A DNA stretch of 64,000 nt from Mucilaginibacter sp. UBA5151. GTDB lineage: Bacteria; Bacteroidota; Bacteroidia; Sphingobacteriales; Sphingobacteriaceae. Position numbers and translations under genes: made by a program. The stretch spans positions 18,199 to 82,198 of the forward strand of contig DHXR01000001.1 in NCBI GenBank assembly GCA_002413785.1, in the 5' to 3' direction. Position 1 is the stretch's first letter, and each line of letters opens with the position of its first letter. Below the pieces are notes generated by a model. It saw only the letters and a program-made list of their open reading frames with translations. It searched no databases and was not told the DNA's origin. Below, piece by piece: positions 17,901 through 23,119 of this stretch.

Positions 17901-18073
17901 TCGGTCAATATTTTACCGATACGGGCAGCCAGTATTTGCGTTTTGCCGGTACCCGGCCCGGCAATAACCAAAACCGGGCCATCCATTTTATTAACGGCAG
18001 CCAGTTGCTCGGGGTTAAGCCGGGCAAGCGCTTCGCGGAAATTTTCGTTGTATTTGTTGGGGGTGGGGTGCAT
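14909..18073 (-). CDS. UvrD/PcrA-type helicase fused to a PD-(D/E)XK nuclease with Cys cluster
   Basis: 1054 aa. SF1A motifs: Walker A IAGPGTGKTQ, YDYDDMI, Walker B LVDEFQDTSGSQ, VGDDDQSIFKFQGA, LKQNYRSN, TAHGSKGLEFEHVF, YVAITRAKQHL. The C-terminal about 270 residues are RecB-like nuclease: SNYLDCPLRFYFQC, FGQAVHWAL, VDYKTGK, and CGKKECDWCHF. One early Cys plus a late C-x5-C-x2-C is the pattern of an AddB/Cas4-type iron-sulphur staple. It should process double-strand breaks or foreign DNA. The start is the ATG at 18073; the first 95 bp are duplicated at 19043-19137. A TAACTTTG box 40 bp upstream lies in the inserted segment. Confidence 0.9.
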   Translation of the reverse strand: MHPTPNKYNENFREALARLNPEQLAAVNKMDGPVLVIAGPGTGKTQILAARIGKILTETDAAAHEILCLTYTDAGAVAMRKRLFEFIGPDAYRVNIYTFHAFCNEIIQENLDYFGKLSLEALSDLESAMLFRELVDDFPNDHLLKRFTGEIYFDAPRLKGLFSTMKSEGWDEATIERAVKEYLDDLPNREEFIYKKANSKNGIKAGDPKQKDIDKAHDLMKKLLAAVGEYANFDKKMKERGRYDYDDMIIWVLKAFRENEELLRRYQERYQYILVDEFQDTSGSQNELLKFMLNYWDTPNVFVVGDDDQSIFKFQGANMKNILDFANDYVATLQTVVLKQNYRSNQQILDISKALINNNRERLTTQLALDKNLQSANTRFDALVVEPVINEYENPGQELVDVAVQIKQLLAKGAGPGEIAVIYRNHSQVEELVQYLDTQNIAVNTKRKIDIFTLPFGEKIINILQYLAMEMDSPYSGDELLFEIMHYDFFDIPPIEIAKASVAVAKENYATSAKNEPKTSLRRYISEIRVPAQTGLFDQNPNLKMKFLVSDIDYLLTFSASNTLQQLFQQVIAKMGILKFVIGQPDKGWYMQVLTNFFDFLKDESRKNPEIKLADLIAIIKLMKENKIRLDLNQVIFSEHGINFLTAHGSKGLEFEHVFLIGCSKKIWDSKGRNYGFSYPDTLTQASDDEIAQKEEARRLFYVAITRAKQHLSISYASKDKNGKDQEASQFVGEILADTTLRVQYPKVNEQAMLEFLAIQFSETDKPKVELLDKNYINQLLQDYTLSATHLSNYLDCPLRFYFQCLIKVPSGKSPAATFGQAVHWALNKVFKKLKDYGDEFPLTDDFMKEFRWFMYRNRDSFTKEDFKLRLDYGEKILPPYYNQNIAVWNKIAVTERNIKNIEVEGVPIKGSLDKVEFNGKQVTVVDYKTGKLKYAKDKLLRPNEDQPNGGDYWRQAVFYKILIDNDHSIDWEVVSTIFEFVEPVSEGEYHKEKIVISPDDTAEVTGQIETVYQKIMAHDFNTGCGKKECDWCHFVKSNFKQVGGVMQEEENID
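17979..18073. repeat. 95-bp direct repeat, copy A (helicase 5' end)
   Basis: The first 95 bp of the helicase coding region, ending exactly at its ATG. Identical to 19043-19137 except one G/T difference at 18062. The flanks diverge immediately on both sides. Confidence 0.95.
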
Positions 18074-18112
18074 AATAATTGGTAAAAAAGCTTTGATAAC
18101 TTTAGGAGCTGT

Positions 18113-18120
18113 CAAAGTTA
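18113..18120 (-). promoter_or_regulatory. -7 box TAACTTTG for the helicase
   Basis: Exact TAnnTTTG match on the minus strand, 39 bp before the helicase ATG. It lies between the two 95-bp copies, so the inserted segment appears to supply the helicase's present promoter. Confidence 0.55.
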
Positions 18121-18146
18121 AAGGTTTTTAATTTTTAGAAATTCCA

Positions 18147-18986
18147 TTATTTCAATTTCTTTCTTAAAGGCTCATCATTCAGCCCTTTTGCGTTTTGCGG
18201 TGTTACTATTTTTTTGCCGGTTTTTTCTTCAATTGCTTTGCGCGTATTGCCTGCAATAGTGCCGCCTTGAATCGCAATAGTTTTATTTTCATCAAAGGTA
18301 CCAGGCTTTTTTTCTTTGCTTATTTCAGTGGTAGTAGCTTCGGCAAGCATATTTAGTACTAACTCCAAATTGGTCATGTTATCGCGTAAGTTTTCTTTTT
18401 TTAAGCCTTTTAGTTTTTTATATTCTTTAATGGTTTTACCCGCCCATGCTTTGGTTATTTCATCAGTTAAAATAGCAAACTCCTGTCCCCGCTTAATACT
18501 CCGGTTTTCCCACTCATCAGTCAGGTCTTTGCGTACTTCAATGCTTTTAAGGCGTTGATTTATCCAGGCAGTACTGTAGCCCTTTTTTAGATAAGTTTCC
18601 ATCAACCTGTCAATCCCTATTTCCGGATCCTCTGTTTCTTCAATACGTTCGTAACCAACTTTGGCTAACCACATTTTAAAAGGTTCGGCTTTGGGTGATG
18701 GTATTGATTGTACCAAACGTAAAAGTTGTTCTGTGTCGGCTACATCCGTTTTATAATATTTGCCATCAGCTGCCGGCATTTTCAGTTGGTTACAGTTTGT
18801 AACCAACTCACTTCCTTCTTTTGCAAGCCGATGTTTTAAAACTTTCCAATAATTATTAGCATTAAGGCTATCTGTTAAAATAGCTACCATATCCACAATA
18901 CTAAAGTACCATTTTTCTTCCTCCTCACTCCATACCGTGCGGACTTGTGTGCTTTCAAATAGTTTTATCGCTGTGTCTTTTCGCAT
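18147..18986 (-). CDS. Bro-N domain (BRO/DinD-like) protein
   Basis: 279 aa. The N-terminal about 110 residues are a Bro-N fold (TVWSEEEEKWYFSIVDMVAI, VLKHRLAKEGSEL, DTEQLLRLVQSIPSP). The middle segment (YSTAWINQRLKSIEVRKDL, FAILTDEITKAWAGKTIKEY, ENLRDNMTNLELVLNMLAEA) is the DinD-like region of solitary bacterial BRO proteins. The C-terminus (GGTIAGNTRKAIEEKTGKK) is conserved in these proteins. Viral BRO and phage antirepressors bind DNA; the bacterial role is unsettled. No other phage gene is nearby. The gene sits alone between two copies of the helicase 5' end, suggesting arrival as a small mobile unit. Confidence 0.85.
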   Translation of the reverse strand: MRKDTAIKLFESTQVRTVWSEEEEKWYFSIVDMVAILTDSLNANNYWKVLKHRLAKEGSELVTNCNQLKMPAADGKYYKTDVADTEQLLRLVQSIPSPKAEPFKMWLAKVGYERIEETEDPEIGIDRLMETYLKKGYSTAWINQRLKSIEVRKDLTDEWENRSIKRGQEFAILTDEITKAWAGKTIKEYKKLKGLKKENLRDNMTNLELVLNMLAEATTTEISKEKKPGTFDENKTIAIQGGTIAGNTRKAIEEKTGKKIVTPQNAKGLNDEPLRKKLK

Positions 18987-19042
18987 ATTGTTATTTTTCG
19001 GCTTTAACAGTCTTGCCCATCTCTATACATCCAAACGCAAGA

Positions 19043-19137
19043 CCATCCATTTTATTAACGGCAGCCAGTTGCTCGGGGTTAAGCCGGGCAAGCGCTTCGC
19101 GGAAATTTTCGTTGTATTTGTTGGGGTTGGGGTGCAT
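19043..19137. repeat. 95-bp direct repeat, copy B (helicase 5' end)
   Basis: 94 of 95 bases match the helicase 5' end. On the minus strand it would encode MHPNPNKYNENFREALAR and 13 further helicase residues before running into unrelated codons. It ends at the same ATG position as copy A. It is probably the original start of the helicase, now cut off from the gene body. Confidence 0.95.
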
Positions 19138-19155
19138 GGTACAGACTATATTTTT

Positions 19156-19488
19156 CTATAAAAATGGTTGGTGATTTTGAAGAAGCCACCTTGCTACACT
19201 TGCGCGACAATCGTTGAAATTATTTCTATTAAAATGATGATTAAACCAATTTCTATTAATAGTCTCGCCTCCATTCTGTGCATTTTTTGCGTCAACAAGC
19301 CAAAGTTTAGGTATTGACTTTACGTTATCTTTTTCATTATTTTTAGATGGAAACTTAAATTGGAAGTTAGAAGTACCAACATTTTTTTTTGGCAGCCAAC
19401 GCACAAAATGCCGATTATCATAAATATGTTGGTTTTTATTATCATGATAAACTTTCCTTAATAAAGTGTAAAAATCTTCTCCATTCAT
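19156..19488 (-). CDS. Hypothetical protein, partner of the UDG-like gene
   Basis: 110 aa, ATG start. I do not recognise it. It is polar and Asn-rich (FKFPSKNNEKDN, NRNWFNHHFNRNNF), with a C-terminal RASVARWLLQ segment and no membrane helix. It follows the UDG-like gene with an 11-bp gap, so the two are almost certainly co-transcribed. AT-rich composition, like its partner, suggests transfer. The stop is about 20 bp from the duplicated helicase 5' end. Confidence 0.5.
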   Translation of the reverse strand: MNGEDFYTLLRKVYHDNKNQHIYDNRHFVRWLPKKNVGTSNFQFKFPSKNNEKDNVKSIPKLWLVDAKNAQNGGETINRNWFNHHFNRNNFNDCRASVARWLLQNHQPFL

Positions 19489-19499
19489 AATAACTCATT

Positions 19500-20219
19500 T
19501 TAATAATTTATACACAACAATTTTAAATAATGTGAATAATATCGTTGGCGATATGCCAAAGCATACCCATTTCCATTATTTCGATTATCTATTTCTTCTT
19601 GTAACAAAGGAAAACTATGCCTAAAACCCCATGCCGATCTTGCATTACCAGCAGGAGAAATTAAAACAATCATTCTGTAATTTCTTCCAAAAACGGGTTC
19701 AATATTATCAGCAACGTGTAAGTATGGTATACCCAGTAGGCCACAAAACTTGTCCTTTGCGTTCCAACTAGTAAAATATATGATTTTAAGGTTATCACTA
19801 TTTTGGATTAAATCTATGATGCTTTGATTATATACTGAATTAACTAAATCATCATCCGAAGAAGAATAATCTATCCTATATGTTTTAACAAAAACGTCAG
19901 TTATTAAAAATTTATATTTATTCAATAACTCAATCGCCCCTTGCTTGGTGTTAGGGACAGGCTCATTGAAAGCAGTCGCAAATAATTCCCAAAAATGGCT
20001 GCCTCTACTTCCGTAAAAATATTGTAGAAATGCGTGAATAAACCAGGTTGCCCTTATTTGCACACCTAATGATCCAACAGGAGGATTTGAATTTGTGATT
20101 GCATAAATTGGAAAAGTGCCAACAATCAGCTTACAGTATTTTGCTAATTGGTCTTTGTCTTTAAAGGCATTAACTTGATCAAACAAATATGGGTGGGATT
20201 CTAATTCATTAATTGGCAT
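19500..20219 (-). CDS. Putative uracil-DNA glycosylase-superfamily protein
   Basis: 239 aa. The layout suggests a UDG/Mug fold: an early VGTFPIYAITN segment where a water-activating loop would lie, FYGSRGSHFWELF (compare G..FW.lf in Mug-like enzymes), LITDVFVKTYR, a long middle region, then VLISPAGNARSAWGF in the place of the 'LPSPS' minor-groove loop. If correct it would excise damaged or modified bases. The assignment comes from motif order only. The gene leads a two-gene minus-strand unit and is divergent from the TA tract, a context that fits accessory or defence DNA. Confidence 0.45.
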   Translation of the reverse strand: MPINELESHPYLFDQVNAFKDKDQLAKYCKLIVGTFPIYAITNSNPPVGSLGVQIRATWFIHAFLQYFYGSRGSHFWELFATAFNEPVPNTKQGAIELLNKYKFLITDVFVKTYRIDYSSSDDDLVNSVYNQSIIDLIQNSDNLKIIYFTSWNAKDKFCGLLGIPYLHVADNIEPVFGRNYRMIVLISPAGNARSAWGFRHSFPLLQEEIDNRNNGNGYALAYRQRYYSHYLKLLCINY

Positions 20220-20348
20220 AGATTTAAGTATTAAATGGTTAAAAAATCAGAAGGGATATTTTAAATATAACGAATTTATTTGTATAAAAAAATAAATTTT
20301 GACTTTTAACAACAATTCGACCAATTACGTTAAAACAAAAATTAAATG

Positions 20349-20356
20349 TAAATTTG
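20349..20356 (+). promoter_or_regulatory. -7 box TAAATTTG, 4 nt before start codon
   Basis: Exact TAnnTTTG match followed after GAGAT-type spacing by the ATG of the HicB-like gene. The expected transcription start coincides with the ATG. Confidence 0.55.
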
Positions 20357-20360
20357 AGAT

Positions 20361-20534
20361 ATGAACGAAGTATTTTTTTTAGTTGAAGAAGCTTTAGAAG
20401 GCGACTATATTGCTAAGGCCATCGGCGAATCTATATTTACTGAAGCTGAAACAATGGATGAATTGAAAATTAATATCCGCAAAGCGGTACATTGCCATTT
20501 TGACGATGATAAATTGACCAGGGTTAAAATTTAA
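20361..20534 (+). CDS. HicB-like short antitoxin-type protein
   Basis: 57 aa. The sequence MNEVFFLVEEALEGDYIAKA, then GESIFTEAETMDELKINIRK and AVHCHFDDDK, is the HicB-like half-RNase-H fold found in small antitoxins and solitary proteins of many bacteria. The usual family length is 65-75 aa; here the C-terminus is about 10 residues short (ends TRVKI). No HicA toxin follows; the next gene, 50 bp on, is a different antitoxin type. A -7 box 4 nt upstream suggests a leaderless mRNA. Confidence 0.7.
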   Translation: MNEVFFLVEEALEGDYIAKAIGESIFTEAETMDELKINIRKAVHCHFDDDKLTRVKI

Positions 20535-20571
20535 TTTTCTTTGCACTGAAAGAAAACCGACGTTTATTAAA

Positions 20572-20579
20572 TAAATTTG
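20572..20579 (+). promoter_or_regulatory. -7 box TAAATTTG, 5 nt before start codon
   Basis: Exact TAnnTTTG match, five bases before the ATG of the following antitoxin gene. Probably a leaderless transcript. Confidence 0.5.
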
Positions 20580-20584
20580 AATTT

Positions 20585-20827
20585 ATGGCTACCGTTGACA
20601 CATTGAGGAATGATTTAATTGATAAATTATTCTCTATTTCAAACAAAGAATACCTATTGGCATTAAATAAGATAATCGATAACGGCGTATATCAAACTAA
20701 CCCCGTTCAGCTTAGCGAAGAACAAATTACCATGCTTAAACTTAGCGAAAAAGATATAGAGGCCGGTAATCTGATTACACATGATGAGGTAACCAAAAGT
20801 GATCTTCAGTGGCTAAAAGAATTGTAG
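20585..20827 (+). CDS. Orphan antitoxin (RelB/addiction-module type)
   Basis: 80 aa, acidic. The N-terminal helix region (DTLRNDLIDKLFSISNKEYL) is followed by the C-terminal tail ITMLKLSEKDIEAGNLITHD and EVTKSDLQWLKEL, typical of small Bacteroidota antitoxins that wrap a RelE/ParE toxin. The cognate toxin starts 19 bp inside its 3' end but survives only as about 14 codons, so this is a solitary antitoxin. Confidence 0.7.
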   Translation: MATVDTLRNDLIDKLFSISNKEYLLALNKIIDNGVYQTNPVQLSEEQITMLKLSEKDIEAGNLITHDEVTKSDLQWLKEL

Positions 20828-20991
20828 TTTGGACGCCAACAGCGAAATTAGGATCCAACTTCCATCCGCTGACCCGGTTTCGAGCTATTGCAGCAATTAC
20901 GTATTTTTATTACCTGCTTAATGTTATTCAAAATCCATCAAAATATCATAAATTTGTGAAAAGCAATTTCCCATGCGTACAACACAAATAA
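20809..20991 (+). pseudogene. RelE/ParE toxin, 5' remnant
   Basis: Only the first about 14 codons (MAKRIVVWTPTAKL) look like the start of a RelE/ParE toxin, overlapping the antitoxin end as usual for such operons. The remaining frame is unrelated sequence up to the next gene. The toxin is inactivated by truncation near 20851. Confidence 0.55.
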
Positions 20992-21221
20992 GGCAGCAGC
21001 TCCACGAATACATTGATACGGCAGAAGACAAAAAGCTAAAGGCTATTTATACTTTAGTTGAAAATGATATAGCTGATGAATTTGAACTCACCGCCGAACA
21101 AAAAAAAGAATTAGACAGAAGATACGATGATTATATGAACGGCGTTGGCGAAACCTACACCTGGGAAGAAACTGTTGCCATGGCACGGCAAGCATTGGCT
21201 GACAGGAAAAACAAAAAATGA
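20973..21221 (+). CDS. Antitoxin of a ParE/RelE-type module
   Basis: 82 aa, charged and helical. TAEQKKELDRRYDDYMNGVG and TYTWEETVAMARQALADRK form the common 'addiction module component' C-terminus. It overlaps the next gene by ATGA (21218-21221), the normal antitoxin-toxin coupling. A TAAATTTG box lies at 20949-20956, giving a leader of about 13 nt. Confidence 0.8.
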   Translation: MRTTQIRQQLHEYIDTAEDKKLKAIYTLVENDIADEFELTAEQKKELDRRYDDYMNGVGETYTWEETVAMARQALADRKNKK

Positions 21222-21529
21222 GTTACTCCTTTATTTTAAAACGGGAAGCCTCAATAGAGTTTGCCGATGCTTTTGTTTGGTATGAGGAACAACAAGAAGG
21301 CCTTGGGGAGTTATTCAACATCGCAGTTGAGGATAAACTCAGGCAAATTTGCAACAACCCTTTTCACTATAAAATTTCTAATAAGAAATTTCACGAGGCA
21401 TTAACCGAAAAGTATCCTTACCTGATTGTCTATTTTGTTGACGAGAAAAACAAGCTTATTATTGTAACGGCAATATTTCATACCAGTCGAAATCCCCGAA
21501 ATAAATTTAAAGGAATAAGGTTAAAATAG
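21218..21529 (+). CDS. RelE/ParE-family toxin
   Basis: 103 aa. REASIEFADAFVWYEEQQEG, LFNIAVEDKLRQICNNPFHY and LIVYFVDEKNKLIIVTAIFH follow the ParE/RelE fold (two helices then a beta sheet), with the C-terminal HTSRNPRNKF basic end. ParE types poison gyrase and RelE types cleave mRNA; the sequence does not decide between them. It appears intact and is coupled to the antitoxin. Confidence 0.82.
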   Translation: MSYSFILKREASIEFADAFVWYEEQQEGLGELFNIAVEDKLRQICNNPFHYKISNKKFHEALTEKYPYLIVYFVDEKNKLIIVTAIFHTSRNPRNKFKGIRLK

Positions 21530-21530
21530 A

Positions 21531-21698
21531 TTATTGATATTTAGCATACTTTTTCATCACCTCGTCATGGGGCGTCAGCTTACCTTCGGCAGCTTGCTGT
21601 TGACCTCGTTTTATACCCGCTTTTACATATTCAGGCAAATCATTCCAAAAATCAATCTCCTTTAACTTATCTTTTCTAACAACCGGGACAATTTTCAT
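21531..21698 (-). CDS. Short antitoxin-like protein
   Basis: 55 aa from the ATG of MKIVPVVRKDKLKEID. The C-terminal part (YVKAGIKRGQQQAAEGKLTP, HDEVMKKYAKYQ) is the ending of small addiction-module antitoxins. The first 16 residues and about 60 bp upstream are shared with the gene at 21971-22162, whose C-terminus is unrelated. So one 5' module seems to have been joined to two bodies. The stop is 2 bp from the convergent toxin stop. No toxin is adjacent on its strand. Confidence 0.6.
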   Translation of the reverse strand: MKIVPVVRKDKLKEIDFWNDLPEYVKAGIKRGQQQAAEGKLTPHDEVMKKYAKYQ

Positions 21699-21755
21699 AG
21701 CGTACTTATCAACATATAAAGATACACAATATTCGTGTTTGATACAGGGTGCAAG
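21651..21755. repeat. Shared 5' module, copy A
   Basis: About 100 bp similar (roughly 85% by eye) to 22115-22222. It covers the first 16 codons and the upstream region of two minus-strand small genes. Common words include CAACATATAAAGATACA and AATATTCGTG. Confidence 0.75.
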
Positions 21756-21784
21756 GGTGCAATTCAAATCTTGGCGCCGTCACC

Positions 21785-21930
21785 ATGCGTTCCGATGGAA
21801 CGCCAAGGCGCGGGATTTATTTTTCTACCAACGAGACATCCCTACGGGATGTTTTTATCGCATGAACATCCCATAGGGATGTTTGGTTGGTAGAAGTTGA
21901 AAAATAGACGCTTCATGTTCCATCGGAACA
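21785..21930. repeat. Composite multi-hairpin repeat
   Basis: Nested inverted repeats. Outer TTCCGATGGAAC / GTTCCATCGGAA; middle CTACCAAC (21825-21832) / GTTGGTAG (21886-21893); and two inner hairpins, ACATCCC-tac-GGGATGT and AACATCCC-at-AGGGATGTT. There is no coding potential. Similar ACATCCC/GGGATGT repeats are common in Bacteroidota intergenic regions (from memory). Confidence 0.75.
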
Positions 21931-21970
21931 TTTCGTGATTTGCGACATTTTGAATTACGCCCCATTGCTG

Positions 21971-22162
21971 CTACGGATGCAGCTTCCTTTTAATTACTAC
22001 TGTTTTATCCATACGCTGGCCAGGTTTCAAACTAAGGGATATTAATCTGGTTACTTCAGCAATGCGTTCCTGCGGCGGCCTTGAAAGCCAATAAAGCATA
22101 TCTTCATACTCCTCATCGATCTCCTTTAACTTAGCTTTTCTTACAACAGGGACAATTTTCAT
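21971..22162 (-). CDS. Small protein sharing the N-terminal module
   Basis: 63 aa from the ATG of MKIVPVVRKAKLKEIDEEYE. The body (DMLYWLSRPPQERIAEVTRL, SLKPGQRMDKTVVIKRKLHP) resembles the short proteins that accompany nucleotidyltransferase or AbiEii-type genes (YWLS.pp.eRi..v). No such partner is present. It is preceded by the same promoter-proximal sequence as the antitoxin-like gene 400 bp away. Confidence 0.5.
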   Translation of the reverse strand: MKIVPVVRKAKLKEIDEEYEDMLYWLSRPPQERIAEVTRLISLSLKPGQRMDKTVVIKRKLHP

Positions 22163-22222
22163 AGTATAATTGATCAACATATAAAGATACATAATATTCG
22201 TGATTTGATGCACGGATGCAAC
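22115..22222. repeat. Shared 5' module, copy B
   Basis: Second copy of the region described at 21651-21755, with a two- to three-base insertion after the start codon region. It brackets the composite hairpin repeat together with copy A. Confidence 0.75.
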
Positions 22223-22341
22223 CTTCCTGTAGGTTTTAATTTCATGGCACGGTTTTTATCCGATAGCTGATATAAAATTTGACCGCGAATAAACCTTTGG
22301 ATCAATTTTTACTCTATGGATATATTAAAACAATTTATGTT

Positions 22342-23007
22342 ATGAAAAAAATCCTCTTTTTATTTACAATATGCCTGCTGGTTGCAGGCTCAGTAAGCGC
22401 ACAAGGTAATTATTCCCGGCATCGCAGGGTAAGGCACCCGCAGCAGCGTAGCCGGAATGATGATTTTTACAAAGTAAAGGTTGGTATAACTGGCGGGTTA
22501 AACATCGCCAATACAGTAAATGCCTATAACCAAAACTATAGCACAGGCGCTATAGCAGGTTTCAATGCCGGGCTTACACTGGATATTCCAATAGTATATC
22601 CCTTATCATTTGCTCCCGAAATTTTATATTCGCAAAAGGGCTTTGCCGCTGTAACTGCCGACGGGAATTTCACACAGCATGCCAATTATATTGATGTGCC
22701 TTTGCTTGCAAAGTTACGCTTATCCCCTACTTTCAGTGTCCTTGTGGGCCCGCAGGTGTCTTTTCCTGTTTCAACAACCAACACTTATGATAACGGGTTT
22801 GTTATTACCAATGAGCAGTATTATAATACCTACGGAAGAGGAACTGTCCTTGACGGCGTTTTGGGCGTAAGTTTTGACTTAAGCCGTGATGTTGAACTGC
22901 GCGCAAGATACACTATCGACCTTCAGCAAAACCAGCAAAATGCCTCTTATGGCGGTGATTACCGCAACCAGGTTTGGCAGATTGGTTTAGGCTTTAAGTT
23001 TGAATAA
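22342..23007 (+). CDS. Outer-membrane beta-barrel protein (porin-like, OMP_b-brl_2 type)
   Basis: 221 aa from the ATG of MKKILFLFTICLLVAGSVSAQ, a clear signal peptide. After a basic, low-complexity stretch (SRHRRVRHPQQRSRND) the rest alternates beta strands (KVGITGGLNIANTV, FAPEILYSQKGFA, YIDVPLLAKLRL, VLVGPQVSFPVS). It ends in the outer-membrane insertion signature QIGLGFKFE. This is the common PorT-like small barrel of Bacteroidota; the substrate is unknown. It is a monocistronic gene followed by a perfect palindrome. Confidence 0.88.
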   Translation: MKKILFLFTICLLVAGSVSAQGNYSRHRRVRHPQQRSRNDDFYKVKVGITGGLNIANTVNAYNQNYSTGAIAGFNAGLTLDIPIVYPLSFAPEILYSQKGFAAVTADGNFTQHANYIDVPLLAKLRLSPTFSVLVGPQVSFPVSTTNTYDNGFVITNEQYYNTYGRGTVLDGVLGVSFDLSRDVELRARYTIDLQQNQQNASYGGDYRNQVWQIGLGFKFE

Positions 23008-23013
23008 TTTTAG

Positions 23014-23118
23014 TGGTCTGAACCTTTGATTAAACTGATTTTAATGATCCGTCTAATTTTTTATGATTTTAACTTTCAGAAAAATCAATTAAATTAGTTT
23101 AATCAAAGGTTCAGACCA
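23014..23118. repeat. Long palindrome, TGTCTGAACC family (copy 2)
   Basis: Perfect 23-bp arms (23014-23036 and 23096-23118) begin TGGTCTGAACC and end GGTTCAGACCA. It lies exactly between two convergent stop codons, 6 bp from one and 1 bp from the other, so a bidirectional terminator role is plausible. Confidence 0.9.
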
Positions 23119-23119
23119 T

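Noticed and set aside
18147..18986. Prophage call based on the Bro-N (antirepressor-like) gene
   Set aside because: No integrase, capsid, terminase, lysis or other phage gene nearby; the gene is solitary.
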